Assembly: GCA_028023455.1 (NCBI GenBank)
Contig: JAQFVV010012398.1
Coordinates: forward strand, 10,006,682-10,070,681
Length of the DNA stretch: 64,000 bases
Direction: 5' to 3'
DNA from: Epiperipatus broadwayi
Lineage: Eukaryota; Onychophora; Udeonychophora; Euonychophora; Peripatidae
Position numbers and translations under genes: made by a program
Notes under the pieces: generated by a model
Told to the model about the DNA's origin: nothing
The model's input: only the letters and a program-made list of their open reading frames with translations
Databases searched by the model: none
Shown here: one piece after another, positions 10,178-23,480 of the stretch
Numbering within the stretch: the stretch's first letter is position 1
Layout: the number at the start of each line of letters is the position of its first letter

Positions 10178-12784
10178 GATTCTATTGTTAATTTAGTAGG
10201 CAATATACTTATATATAAAATTTAAGATAAGCAATAAAAATAAAATGGAAAGAAAATATTATTTCTGAAATAGATTAAATAATGCAAATCTTGTAAGAAA
10301 ATATTTTCTAAATAAATACAGAGTTATTTATTTTTATGGACAAAGTTCAAAATTATGAATTTACACATGAGATTTAAAAGAGTAAATGGTATATTTGAGA
10401 AAATTATTAATTTATAATAGATGATCATTTTCTTACAAAATAAATAAAACAAATAAAAGATAATAATATTTAATATCAACATTTTAAATAAAGGATCATA
10501 TAAAAACACATGTAAAAAAAAGAGATTATCTAAAGAAATCACTATGTTTGTACATATCCATAGGGAGAGATGTTCAAATAAGTAAATAAATATTAAATTA
10601 CTCATATATAAGATAAATAGCTATAAGTTATTAAATCACATAAAACAATAACAAATATAAGATTGAGTTCAAAAAATATGCTAATAAGAGAAAAGTTACT
10701 TCTTTGTTGTTTGAAATGTAACAAATGTTAGTTTCGCTTGTATGTAAATAGGATATATAAAACTTATGAAACATAATTCTTTAAACAGGGAAGAATGCTT
10801 TTTAAAAAATCTAGAAAAATTGGGAAACTATATAATATTTTTGTTACCTCATGATTTCATAGACATTATATACTCTAAACTATTTTTAATACATTGAATC
10901 ATCAGATAATGTTTAAACATAATCAGATTAAAGTATAAAGACATAAACATATAATTAATTTACTTTTTACTTATTTATCTATTTAAAGAAGATAAATGAA
11001 TCATATACATATGTAAGCATATACATGTAGCAACTAAAAACACTCCCCAAAAGTAAATTAATCTAAATACTTTTCTTCACATACATTAAAATAAATAGGT
11101 ATAGACTGTGTAATTTTCAATGATTTTTGATTAATCTATCCTACCTCTATATAAAAATAAATAAATCAATAATCAGTTGCTTGAGAGATCAAGTGACATT
11201 TAAAAACCAATAAGGTAACAGCTTTATTCCATTGACTAAATGGAGATTTTCTTTTACTAGAAGTTGATTAGAAACCTTTAGGTATTAAATCAGTCACTCT
11301 TACAATTCTACTAACTATATAAGTCTTCACTTATAATACTTACAACCATCACTATGGAAAATGATTAGATGTTATGTAAACAATTTTGCATTGTAAAGCT
11401 TATGATGTCACACTAACAAAGAAAGGTGATCATTGATAAATAAGTACTTAGTTCAAATATCCTACTGCTTTGTATCTCTCTTGGAGGGAGAAGTTAACAT
11501 GACAAATGGCATTAATGAAATGCATTAAGATGAAGTTTTTAAAATCGGGTTTTGAAATTAATCTAATTTTAATACTTCAATATGATCGATTGTACATGTT
11601 TTAAATATTTAAAAAAAATGCAACATTTATTATTTTAAACTTTCAATATATATCAGTTTTCTAATATTATCCCAAATTGAAATTAATAGAATCGAGTTTT
11701 ATTGCTTAATGCACATTCATCTATATATACATTAAAGGATGTATGGATATAGTTGGTTCTTTTTAACTAAACAAATGACTCAAACACATGTTAAAATTCT
11801 ATGGTCTTTGTAAATGGATTACCATTATGATAATAAAATATGAGAGAAAGTGAATGTATTATCATAAAATAATATAGAATGTTTTTGTTGTAATTACAGT
11901 TAATACACACTTTCAAATAGTAATCTGATTTATAATTTGAATTAGTAATAATCGCTATAAATGTGTTTGTAGTTTATTGAGTAATAATGATAAGAGAATT
12001 ATTGATTGTTTTGGCGATCAAGTAATATTCTGGTACCAGAAGTATCAGTTAGGCTTCAATATAGGAACTCTTGATTCATTCATTATTCTACCATGGCAAT
12101 GAATAAATGCCACTTTGAAATTTAAGTCATAAATGGCATTTAAGATTGTAATATTTTATTTATCAATTATTTCTTCCCTTCAAATTATAATATCAAAAAT
12201 ATGTTTGATTTTCAATATCTGTTTTGCATTTAAACAGGAGAATGATTTGTTAAACAATTAATTTGCATGGAAGATAATATTTGTCCTTTATTTATAATTT
12301 ACCTCCATTTATAGTAAAGGCAAAAAAGTTGAATTAATTTTACATGAAAATAATAATATAAATTGTTTATCCAGATGAGCAATTGAATGATTATTATTGC
12401 ATTAAAGGTAAATATTCTCAGGTTAGACAAAAAAAAAAAAAACATCTTAAATAGATGAGAGAGGTTTGTTATATTTTGAAACGTTTTATACGCCAGCTTT
12501 AAATGAAATTCCTTATATAAAAATATTAATTAAATAACATTAAAGTAAAAGAAGATCTCCGAGAAACACAATAAATTAAAAGTTTAACATTAGAAAGGTT
12601 TCTATTTCCATAACATAAAATAATTTATTACATAAAAAGAAATAAAATTATTTGTAAAAAAATCTATTAAACAACTGAAAATGGAATTATTTTTCCTCTT
12701 TCTGGTTGAGTGCAGCAATAATAAGGAGAATTTCAAGTTTGAATCTCAGTGAAAAAATGAAATATATAAAAAAAAATGGTGCTG

Positions 12785-13275
12785 ATTTAGAGTCAATTCT
12801 AAGGGCCACCCAAAACAACTGCTGGCACATCCAAGTGATAAATGACAAATTCAAAATCGCAGTGAGTGCCGTCTAAATACTAAAAATTTATAACTTCTAA
12901 AACACAAATTGTATTATGATAATGATAGAGCAAAGCACTAAAGATGCAGAAGGGGTAAGAATGTTTTCAATGATACTAAAAATGCAGAAGTCTGATCAAA
13001 CCAAAATTATAATTTCGAAATACTACAATATATGTCTATAATCACATGTTGAAATAATGTAAAATTAATCAAACCAAGCTTATAATTTACAAATATTAAA
13101 AGCTTATAACTTCTGAAATACGAATTTCACTACAATATATGCCCATAAGCCCATATTGAAATAATGTAAAATTGATCAAATTAAGTTTATAATTTCTAAA
13201 ATACAAATTTTATTACAATATATGCCCATAACGATATAAAATAAAGCATATTAATTTTACAATTAATCAGACATT
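12785..13275. mobile_element. R3/R4 foldback element, left arm
   Basis: The outer R3 block (inverted; AATTCTAAGGGCCACCC side) is followed by two to three imperfect ~85-100 bp R4 units (ATTTCTAAAATACAAATTT, ACAATATATGCCCATA, GATCAAACCAAGCTTATAA) and an inner AAAGCATATTAATT block. All of these recur inverted and in mirror order at 14100-15475. The mirror order R3-R4 ... R4-R3 defines one large foldback. Confidence 0.7.
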
Positions 13276-14099
13276 TTTTCTTACCAGAAAGAAACTCTGG
13301 TGTTCACATTTGATCTCCTTACATGGATATTGGATCTACACTTGATCACATGAGATCTTTATAGGCTCTTGAAATTGATACAAATATACATGTCTATTTA
13401 CATAATTTTCTATTTATTAGCATCGAAGTGACTTTTACCATCAATAAATAAACATGGAAACATGTTTAAAAAAATATTTACAGAATTTAACAAAAATTTA
13501 TTATTTCAAATGTAAAAGAGATATTGAATTTTAAATAAGATAAATACTAATCTTTTCACCATCAATAGGTAGCATCTTTGAGAAACTTAATGAATAAATG
13601 ACTCAATTCTCTTAGGCTTGTAAGATATAAACAATGAACATCGCTCAACAAGCTTTGTGATAAATGCTTAGTCAGAGAAAGCATTTAAAATATCTCTGTC
13701 ATGACCCCCCCCCCCAAACCTCTGACCATGGTTTCATGCTTTGGCACTCATCAGAGAGGTGCTAGAATAGCTTCAGACAATAGATCTAAAAATACCAACC
13801 CAAAGCCAGCATTTATCTAAAAGTTATCTACTGAGTGGAAAATCTGAAATTTTCAGACACCTACATGTCTTCAAAATCAGCTATCCAACTCAAATAGCTA
13901 TATGGGGCTGAGAGATCTTCAGCCATACCATATATTAGTAGTCTTAGCAATATAACATCACATAAGACTTAAGGCAGAGACTATAAATAGTCAAAATAAG
14001 TCATAGACCACATGACCCAATTCTCTTAAGATTGTAAGATATAAACAATGAACTCATTTAGACAATTATTCTTTTGACTAATGTTAAGATAAAATGTGA
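13276..14099. repeat. Spacer of the R3/R4 foldback, with an internal ~414-bp direct repeat
   Basis: A ~42-bp block (ATGAC-CAATTCTCTTA, TTGTAAGATATAAACAATG) occurs at 13598-13639 and again from 14012. A C13 run lies at about 13707-13719. No coding sequence is seen. Confidence 0.6.
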
Positions 14100-14377
14100 T
14101 TTGTTATTAATTGTAGAATTAATATGCTTTGCAGTTATTTCTACATTTATTCAACATTGAAGTTATTTCATTATATGGCTATAGGCCTATATTGTAGTAA
14201 AATTTGTATTTTAGAAGTTATAAGCTTTTAGTATTTCAAAATTAGAAGCTTGGTTTGATCAATTTTATGTTTATTAAACATGTGTTTTTTTAATTAATAT
14301 GTGTCCATTATTTTTTCATTTACTTTTTCTGTTTAAGTATTTTAAATTCGTATTTTAGAAATTATAAGCTTTTAGTA
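14100..14377. mobile_element. R3/R4 foldback element, right arm, proximal part
   Basis: Inverted copies of the left-arm R4 units (AGAAGTTATAAGCTTTTAG and AAGCTTGGTTTGATCAATTT). The arm is interrupted at the TA at 14376-14377 by the MITE below and resumes after 15250. Confidence 0.7.
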
Positions 14378-15248
14378 CACTTGGGTCTCTTTTTACGTGG
14401 ACTTATTTAACACGATTTTGAAAATACGCGATTCATGTTTCACCGGAAGTCGATTTCCGATAATGCGCTATTACTTTAAATAATAAATTTCACGCACTTA
14501 CGTTATATTGAAAGTAATAGCACATTATTGGAGTTCGACTTTCATCTTAGTAATTTCAATATTTTCAGTGCTTTATAATAGTAAGATTTTATGCAATAAT
14601 AAAATTAAAATCATGATTTCCACATTTTATGTATACACATATTAAATTTTACAAGATTATAATGTAAATTTGTTCAAACATTGTGCGTGTTAATTTTGCA
14701 TTTTAAATCATTCTGTTTTTGCTTTTTAAAAAAGAACATAATCAATTATTATTTTCTTATTAATGACACTAATCATTAACATGCTCTTAAATTCCAACGA
14801 GAGCTAAATGGTTGTATTCTGGATATCGCGAGCTTCGTAAACAATTAATAAAATCATCGTCTCAAAGATTAATTACTAATTACGTTGTCACCAGAAAATC
14901 ATAATAATTAAAACATGTATAAAAAAATGTAAATTACTGTACTGTAAATTATGCATAAAAATATATTATTTTGAATAATATTAAATATTATAGTTAAAAA
15001 AAGTTTGTCTTGTATCAATTTTTTTCAAATTTAAAATTTTTTATTAGTCATATTTTATTTCCTTATTTTTTTTTTTTTGCGCGAATTTTAAAGTAATTTT
15101 ACGTTGGTGCTTTGCTTTTATGCAAATTTTGAAAAATCACAGACCACACCCCCCCTTTTTTCAATGTAAGTTACGTCTATTTTTGCGCGATTTCGTTTGC
15201 GTGTGTTTTCTGACGAACCTATCTATCGCATAAAACAAGACCCAGGTG
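14378..15248. mobile_element. pogo/Tigger-like non-autonomous DNA element (MITE, 871 bp) with TA duplication
   Basis: Terminal inverted repeats are CACTTGGGTCT at 14378-14388 and its complement with one mismatch at 15238-15248. Perfect TA sits outside both ends (14376-14377 and 15249-15250). Sub-terminal sequence at both ends is T-rich with unusual CpG-containing words (TTTTTACGTGG, AATACGCGATT; TTTTTGCGCGATTTCG), which resembles the termini of pogo/Tigger elements as I know them. The centre is AT-rich with no transposase frame. It splits the right arm of the R3/R4 foldback, so it is the younger insertion. Confidence 0.75.
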
Positions 15249-15250
15249 TA

Positions 15251-15475
15251 TTTCTAAATATATTTGTTCCCCCATTTTTTATATTTTGTATATTTCGGTC
15301 AAGTGATTTGATCAGACATAGTTATACAAAATTTGCACTTTAATTTTTTAATTGTTGATATAAATTGCAATTTTTTAAGGAATTGTCACGTCACAACCAT
15401 GTGTGGATTATTCGATGTCATTTATCACTTAGATGTGTCACCGGTGATTTGGGGCAGTCCTTAGAATTCAAAAAA
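15251..15475. mobile_element. R3/R4 foldback element, right arm, distal part
   Basis: R4 sequence resumes after the MITE (TTTCTAAATATATTTG, TTGATCAGACATAG) and ends with an R3 block (TTTATCACTTAGATGTGTCA, GGGGCAGTCCTTAGAATTC), inverted with respect to 12790-12880. Confidence 0.6.
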
Positions 15476-15754
15476 GTCATGAGAGTACTTTAAATCAATA
15501 CCGAAAAATCTTAAATCAAAATCAAAGAAAATTGTTGTTCCCAATATTCCAATAAGAGAGCTTAAACATCACATAATCTCCAAAACAGCTAATTATATAA
15601 TTATGAGTTAAGAGAGTTGCCTTTACTTCTAAGAATTTGACAGATGCATCTACTTACAGCCTTTTTTTTTTAAAAAAAAAAAAACTTTCCTATACTGAAT
15701 CATTTTGTAATAAAATTAAACATTCAAGTTCTGTTTTTCAGAACAATATCTTAA

Positions 15755-16040
15755 GCTGTATTTTTATATTGGACTATTTCCATCATTTAATATGTGTATT
15801 GAATGTCTTTATAAAAATTTAACTTTATTTAAATATTTCAAATACATTCAACTGTTAGTAATAGCACATCAAACAAGTTAGTATATGCATAATGTTTTAA
15901 GAGGTATTATTCTCCCCTTTTCTTCAGATGTTGCTGGCCTGACCAGTGACAGTACTAGCATGGAATTCAAACCTGAACCCTGATTCTTGAGCATTGAATT
16001 TTAAGGTAACACTTCTAACCAACTGAACCATCCTGCCAAA
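15755..16040 (-). mobile_element. S1 tRNA-derived SINE-like copy 1
   Basis: On the minus strand it begins GGTTCAGTTGGTTAGAAG (A-box-like D-arm), has CAGGTTTGAATTCC (B-box) about 45 bases on, a conserved body (GAAAAGGGGAGAATAATACC, AACTGTTAGTAATAGCAC reading direction reversed) and an AT-rich tail near ATTTTTATAAAGACATTCAA. Two other copies lie at 52585-53117. The spacing of the boxes is typical of internal RNA polymerase III promoters. No ORF in it is meaningful. Confidence 0.7.
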
Positions 16041-19000
16041 GGCAACAGTCAGGAAAAATTTCATATACTTATCTATGAGGTTCCTCCTGATTTCTCCACT
16101 TTTTCCTAAGAGCAAAGTTGATTAGTGTTTTCCATATATTATATATAGTCATGCTAAGTTGGCTTATGGGATTTTTTCCATTGTCATGTGAACAGCTTCT
16201 TTAAATTTTCTTCTTTGTACCTTTTCTTTTCTATCCAATATTTTTGTATTTTTCCAATTGAATATATGTTCATTGAAACATCTATTTTCTCTCTTCTAAC
16301 CATCAGTTTATGTTCTTGCAAGCACTTTTCAATGGTATTTCATAGATGCAGTTTTTTTCTTTCCAGCATTTCTAGTTTAGACTTTGTAGATGCTAGAATT
16401 CCTCATAGTATGGTACAGCGCTGGAAAGCTGTTCTGATGTTATACTCATTGCTATTTATTAAAATGATTTCTGTATTATTGACAACTAAGACTAAGGAAA
16501 TAGATGATGAAAATATAATAAGTAATAACAGATTAATTTTTATTATTGTATTTAAAAACTCAAAAATATATTCAAATGATTTTATTAAAATTGCAATGGG
16601 TAAGCAGACATTTAAATAAAACAATAGTAGTATGTTGTAGAGCATGAATACTGAAATTTAAAAAAAATACATATCAATATATTTTTCTGAATCGGAAATA
16701 TGTTTTATTAGAAACATTTGAATAATAGATTTGAAATATTAACAAGATGGATAAAAACAAATACTTGCTGAAAGAATTAGACATATTTTTAAATAAGTAA
16801 TATTTTAGAATGGAAGTATTCAAACATGCTGAAAAAATATATTATGCTGAAAAAATATATTATCACCTATAATCATTTATTCTAACTTTAATGACTGAAG
16901 AAATAATCAGAATGTCATGTAATAAAATAACTTGCTAAAAAAAAAAATCGCAAAATTAAATGATCAATTTATACAAAATTGTAAATATTCAAAAAAAGAT
17001 AAGATCAATTTCATCAAACACATATCTGCAGAAAGTAAAGAAATATATAAAAGTGTTAAAACAAATCACAGAAAATAATGTGAAGTAATATATGTACATA
17101 ATATAATAGTTAATGAATAAAAAACACAGAACTTGAAATCAACATTAGACATTTTAAATGAGAAATCAAATAAACCAATATAATGAAAACTAAAGTAATG
17201 GGGTGTAGGAAATGAAAAATAAAAATTGATAAAAAAAGTAATGAACAACGTAGGAAATAATGTATATTAATGTGCACAATCAAAAAAATATAAAATTAGA
17301 AATAACCAAAACACTTATCTACAGGCAATAAATAGAATTTACAAAAGTAAGGAAATTAAATTACAAATCATATTAGCTATTCAGCACATATATAAGTCTT
17401 TGTTATTAGTTTTGTTTATATACAGTTTTCAAATTATTTCATTAATATTAGTGACACTTTCCTAATTTTTTTTTTTTTAAAAAGTTTCAACTATACTACA
17501 GTCTCCATTAGAAACAGTAAAACAATAAAATAATTGTATTATATGAAAAAAACATTTTCTACTCATATAATGTAATATATAATAATATTACACTCATATT
17601 GTATATATATATTCACACACCCCTTTATATATACATAGATAGCAACATTTTCTTAAGAATTTTTATGCCTCTACTACATATAGGTTTAACAAATTTTCAA
17701 TCTTAAATAACTAGACAAATATATTTTTGATATTTTATATCATGATCATAACAAGTTGATTGGGTATTCAATATAAAACTTAAGTTATATAAATATATAT
17801 GTTTTTCCTACATATGACAATAGATGCTTAGTTGCACACTATTTGCTTATCTATTTATTAAGAGCTATTTAAAGCATTGGTACTATACCATGACTATTTG
17901 ATTTTGCTCTTTCTATCATCATGCTCACTGCAAATGATTTATTTTATCTTTAAATTTTACTGCACAAATTTTATTAATATCTTATATATTATATAGATAT
18001 GTACTGTTTAATTATGATTGCTATATTGGCTTGAAATTCAGATGGCATACCCAATATGAGAACATTTTGGATGTTTTATCATTAGTGTTATTAATTACTG
18101 TATTTAATATTGTTAGGGACTAAAATCTCTTATTAAAATTTTAATCTTATAATTTCTGGACTTGATTTTATCATTATGTTTTATTTTTTATTTTTGATGT
18201 AATGTAAATTTCTTAATTTATTTGCAAAAAAGCGATTGAGTGTAACTATTTTTACTATATGCTTTGTTGTATATTATTTCAAACAAGCACAAGTAGCTCT
18301 GAAATACAACATTACCAAGAGTATACTGCTATTTAAATGATGAAGCTCAAGTTAATATAGCAACCAAAATAAAGAAAGCTATATCTGTCTATACAATAGC
18401 TCAAAAAATTATTTACCCCGAAATCTTTTTTTTTTTTGGAACATGAAAGAGATATTGGACACTGCTTTGATTCTCAGAGATTATAGCTTCTGCACTGAGC
18501 AGGAGAATAGAAGGGAAAAAGCAAAGAGATAGTGCAATGAATGATGAGCAAATGGTATACAACTAAGCAGGCATTATAACATATAAAAAACAACAACATA
18601 TGTAACATAGGTTGAATAAAAAATATGCAACCAAATAATTAAAAAACTTTCTATTTTAATAATCAGATTTACTATCTACAAATAATTATTTGTTATTTTG
18701 TTTTTAAATTTTACTTCACAAAGTTTATTAATAACTTATCTTAAATTTTGTAAGTAACTTTTTAATACCATTCTTAATTTAATATGTACCTTATTACTTT
18801 TATTTATACTACTTTTATCTTATTTAAAATTTTTTACTTTAACAATTTATAATTTATTTTTCATAACATAAAAAGTTTTATAAACTTTAAATCAAGGTGG
18901 TTTATCTTTAAAGGAAGTCAAAAACTATGTCAGTCTCATTGCCTTCACATTTAGAAAAAAAAGGTCATTTACTTTAACATCAATTCTATTTACTTTCTAC

Positions 19001-20440
19001 AAGACATTTTCTCTCTCTGAGCTGTTTAGTCTTCAATGCTTTTTTTGTTGTTGTTTCTTTCAATATATTTTATACATTTACTTATATATTTGTTTTGATT
19101 TATCCAATTTAAGCAAATTGATTCTGTACTCAACATATCGTAATAATTTTCCTTGCAGTTTTCTATTGCATTGGAAGTTCCTAAGATAATTTTAATTTCA
19201 TCTCAACTGAATAAAATTTCACCATTTCCAACATTTTAAATTAAGATTGTGTAGACTAATGAGGGTTTCTATCTCTTGGCTTACAATCAAGCTTTAGATC
19301 AAGTTTTTGTATAACTTACTGATAATCTAGTGTTTTATGCTAAGTCTTACAAAAGTAATCATGCTCTCTCCTAAAATAAGTAACCAGAAATATGTTTTTC
19401 TCTGAAAAGGATTTTAGAAATGGATATTGTATGTACCTTTAATTCCTTTTTTGTCTTTGACCAAGAAAGAATTTTCTCTAATAGTTAACAGTTTTGTAGG
19501 GATTTTAGTATAATTGTTTTACTTTTCTTTGTTCAGAATAGACAATTAGATTTCATGAAGATCCAGTCACCAACATTGAATAGATTATTTTTAGCAACAA
19601 TATACTTCAAAGTGAGGACCTTCCTATTGAGGTATATAACTAATTAATAATTTCTTTTCATCTAGTTACCTGGCAATTTCAACCTGAAAAAAAATGGCAA
19701 TAATGGTAATCGATTCTAGATGTATAATATGGGTGGTTGATTAGTTTCACTGAGCTGGGTTATTACCTGATGCCTATGTAACCTGAATCGGTTTTGTCTC
19801 CTCATAGTTTTGCAATTAATGTCTATGCTCTACATGCACTTATTACATTGATTAACTTGGAGATTGTTATATCTGGATTTTATCCTTTCCCAGGCCTTCA
19901 CATTTAATGATTCAAAAACTTTAACAGTGCTTTTCTTTTGTCTGTTCCGAGGTATTTCAGCTTCACTCTGCTAGAAAAGCTGTGCTGAATTAACCAAATG
20001 ATTTGTACCTCAAACCTAGATATTTACTTTTAAAGCCCCTAATCTGAAGATTTTCTGACTGAAAAACATTATATAAGTTTCTTTATCTTCTATGTTTTAT
20101 TCACTATGCTGAAATTTCATTCAATTTATAAAACAGTTGGGTTATTTAACTAAAAATTCCTCCAATTATTAGATCTCCCTACAGATGAAAAGACAGTTGT
20201 CACTTTTTCTCTTTCTATTAGTTAATTCAGATAAAAATAGTTATTTAAGTGCTTCAATAGTATATATAAGCACTTTAACATACTGAAGAAGAAGCTTTCA
20301 GTAGTAACAAAAACAATTAAATTAATCTAGGCCTAATACTTGAGGTTTTCCCCTTATATTCATGGCCAAAATAAATTATAAACCATTGCTGTAATATTAC
20401 TAAATAATAATGTATGCAAATGTGTATGTAAATTAATTTG
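16041..20440. other. AT-rich intronic stretch without supported features
   Basis: Long A+T runs. A 143-codon open frame at 16188-16619 is low-complexity and overlaps an equally poor frame on the other strand, so it is not called. The part from about 19400 to 20440 is somewhat less AT-rich, which could be unrecognised decayed element sequence upstream of the gypsy remnant. Confidence 0.5.
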
Positions 20441-20444
20441 TCCA

Positions 20445-22745
20445 TTTTCTTGAAACCAAAAACACATGTCGCATCTATTGATCGCTAATGGCAAATCAAA
20501 CTTAATCTGGAGGGCTGTAAATTCATGGTGTTTTGATACGAGGGTTATTTGTATCAATTTACTGGATGCCTTTTGGTTTACTAAAGTGGGGCAGGACTAT
20601 TGAGATGTGTGGATTGGGTACTGTCAGCTGAGATAAAAGAACTTATCATAACATATGTGGATGATGTAATGGTGGCCTTGGCCATGGTAGAAGAACAAGT
20701 TAGAAATGTCAGAATGTTTCTGAAGAAATGCACAGAAAAGGGAATTAAAGTGAACTTGAAAAAAGTATGTTATTTTAGGAGGTGACATTTTGGGGCCATA
20801 TAGTGAAAGCACAAGATGTTAGGCCTCATCCTGATAAAGTATTGGCCATTAGAGATTTCCTATACTCAACTCTAAAAAACAAATATGAACCTTCTTGGGG
20901 TTTATGCAACTTTTATAACAGGTTTCAGGAATGATTCACAGAAAGCATGGAGCCTTTAGTAAGGTTAGTGAGAAAAGATGTTCCATGGAAATGATCTCAG
21001 GAACAAAATCAAGCATTTGAAAAAGTTAAAGCAGGGTTTGTGAAACATGTTCTGTTGGTATTTCCTGATTTTATGAAGCCATTTGTAGTGCAAATAGATA
21101 GTAGTGGGTATGGGCTGGGAGTGACATTATCCCAAGTGCAAGCAAATGGCCAGATAGGTGTATTGTATCCCCTAAGTTAATTACTTAAAGAGCCTGAACT
21201 CAACTACATTATCACAAAAAGGAAGCCCTGATGATCATGTGGGCATTCCAAAAGCTCCACACTTACTTATTGGGACCAGAAGTAATCAATGGACCATAAA
21301 AGCTTGGAGTTTATAGATCACAGTTACTGAACCAAAAGTCAAGTTAGTTGGTATGCTGGAGTATATATCTTCAAGACAATTATACCATAAGCATTGCAAA
21401 GGGTCGAAGAATATTGTGGTTGACATTTTCAGCCAAAATCTTGCACGCTACCAATCTCAACATTTAAAAGTGACAAACATATATAGCAGGCATAGGCTTG
21501 AGAATAAACAGAGAAGTCGAAAGAGATCTCAAATGGGTGCCTCAGCACCATTTGAGAGGATATACAGTTGAAACAATTAATTGAGCAGCTGGAAGGGAAA
21601 GAAACCATGACCATAGGATGGGTAGGAAATATTATAAACTAAACCAATCTGTGTTACAATATAAGACCCAGGATAATCCTGAGGAATGGAAGCCGGTCAT
21701 ATCTCAACAAAGGAGAGAGAGAAGCAATTGTAATTCAAGTCCACCGATTATATGGGCACTATGGTACAGTCAAAACTGAACATTGCATTAGGAAATGGTT
21801 CTATTGGCAGAGTATACATAGCGAGGTTATCGCAATAATAAGGCAGTGCTAAATCTGTCAGAAAGCCAAACCAGTGAATAGAAGTTACACAGTTCCAATG
21901 ATATCCAATGATCTCAAAGAGATCGTGAGATGATGACTATAGATTATTATGGTCTGTTACCGGTGTACAACAAAAAGAGGTATCTTATAGTGGTATATGA
22001 CAGTCTCCAAATTTGTACATGACTTATTCTCCAAATTTGTGGTTGCCTACGCAGTTGCACAAGCAAATGCCAGAAACACAATAAGGTGTTAGGAAATGAG
22101 CATTTCCCATCCATGGAGAAACCTCAGGTTTTATCAGATCATGGTATGCCATTTGTATCTGGAGAATAGCAGAAATGGATCCAGGGAGTAGATATCAAAC
22201 ACATATTAATATTCATTTGCAACCTGCAATCTAACCCTTGTGTACAGGTAATGCATGAGTTGGGGCAATTATTTAGAACCTACATTCCAACAAATCACTG
22301 GGATTGGATCAAGCAAGTTCCAAATATAGTCAATTAGATTAATTGGTGTATTAACAAATCAACTGGGTTTTCACCTGTGCAGTTGCATTTCGATAAGCAT
22401 GCTCCTAAGTTGATCAAGACTACCTTACCAGAGATGGAAGAACTTCCCATAGATTCCAAAATTGATATGACTCAGGCATATCAAACTCTTCTCAAAAGAA
22501 GCCAAAAAAGAAACAAAAGTCCAGTAAAAGTCCTACATAGGTTTAAGATAGGGGACCGAGTAATGATAGATACCACATGTGAGTGACCTAGGAAGTTTAT
22601 ATGTTGAAAGTTTTGTAATCTGTATGAAGGTCTCTTTGCTATTGTGATGCCAATGAAACAATGCATTTTGGGTAGATACAGGGAAGGAGATCAGCGATCC
22701 CTATAATGCCAGATCCCTCAAACCTGTGCCGTCACACAAATAAAT
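20445..22745 (+). pseudogene. Ty3/gypsy retrotransposon pol remnant (RT, RNase H, integrase)
   Basis: Translating across frames gives, in order: the RT palm with a WQIKL and YEGYLYQFT-like stretch (20460-20560), the MPFGLL motif, and the catalytic YVDD at 20654-20665. RT then continues with WGHIV and RPHPDKVLAIRDF (20790-20860). RNase H follows with IDSSGYGLGVTLSQ (about 21095-21135) and a PELNY block. The integrase has an HHCC zinc finger (HRLYGHYG around 21740, then C-x2-C near 21846), a core DYYG, LSDHGMPF at 22131-22154 and a downstream Glu near 22256, and ends with a KIGDRVMI-type C-terminal block (22545-22570). Several in-frame stops and frameshifts make it inactive. The 5' part (gag, protease, RT start) is missing. 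The order RT-RNaseH-IN is that of Ty3/gypsy. Confidence 0.85.
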
Positions 22746-22819
22746 TTATTGAAGAAAATTTTTTTTGTTATTTAAATTTGAGCCATTGAAATACATGGGC
22801 CATGTTTGAAAGCTTCTGA

Positions 22820-23480
22820 ATGGGGAGGTATTAGAACAGGGACCAGGTTTAAGCCCTGTTCTAAGGTAAAAAGGAAGTTTAAGTAGTCACACATATGCAG
22901 ATATACTTGATTGAATGAATTAATCAAAGCGATCTTAAAAAGGGGCCTTGTGCTCAATTTATTTTAATGGCATATGTGCATGAATATATTAAAAAAATAA
23001 ATATAGCATGTACAAGAATATTCTAAAAAAATATTTAGTGTATAAACATTCTTGTATCTAATTTGGTTTTAATAAGATAAGAATATGTAGAACAAAACAG
23101 CTTTTACTTTTGTCTATGGAATGCTAATAATGTAAGTTCTGTTTGAAGTTATGTTCTTTAAAATGTTTCAATGAAACTAAATCTAATAATAACTTGCTAA
23201 AAGTTTTTCTTTTGTGAGAGAACAAATTGAAGACAAAGGAACTTGAATCTAAAATAAATATGCTGGACTGATGAGATCACGCAGGTTAAGGTTTAAAATA
23301 TAGAATGTTTGGAAGAATGACAAGAAGACAAAAGAAAGCTTAGAGAAAAATAAAAAAAGATATATATAGACAAATGAGAATAAAGAGGTCTTTTAATTCA
23401 TATTTTGTATTGATTGGAACTTTATGCTGTTATTGTGAGTGCTGTCATTTTTTCTGACCTACGAGATTGCAAGAAAAATA
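22820..23480 (+). mobile_element. Possible 3' UTR/LTR remnant of the gypsy element
   Basis: Just after pol there is a purine-rich AATGGGGAGG (22818-22827), then a perfect 11-bp inverted repeat TTAGAACAGGG/CCCTGTTCTAA (22831-22864), and a polyadenylation-like AATAAA near 23379. That fits PPT, LTR start and R region in position, but no 5' LTR is present for comparison, so the right boundary is a guess. Confidence 0.35.

Larger units (their letters stand above)
7011..12784. other. AT-rich intronic stretch; one solo R3 copy and a TG/TA microsatellite
   Basis: The only supported features are the R3-like block at about 7820-7905 (listed separately) and a (TG)n(TA)n microsatellite at 10144-10177. 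The remainder is A+T-rich sequence with homopolymer runs. ORFs of 60-93 codons in it lack any family resemblance. Confidence 0.55.

Noticed and set aside
16188-16619. 143-codon plus-strand ORF, the longest in the window
   Set aside because: Phe/Ser/Ile-rich low-complexity translation overlapping an equally open minus frame; no domain or splice context.
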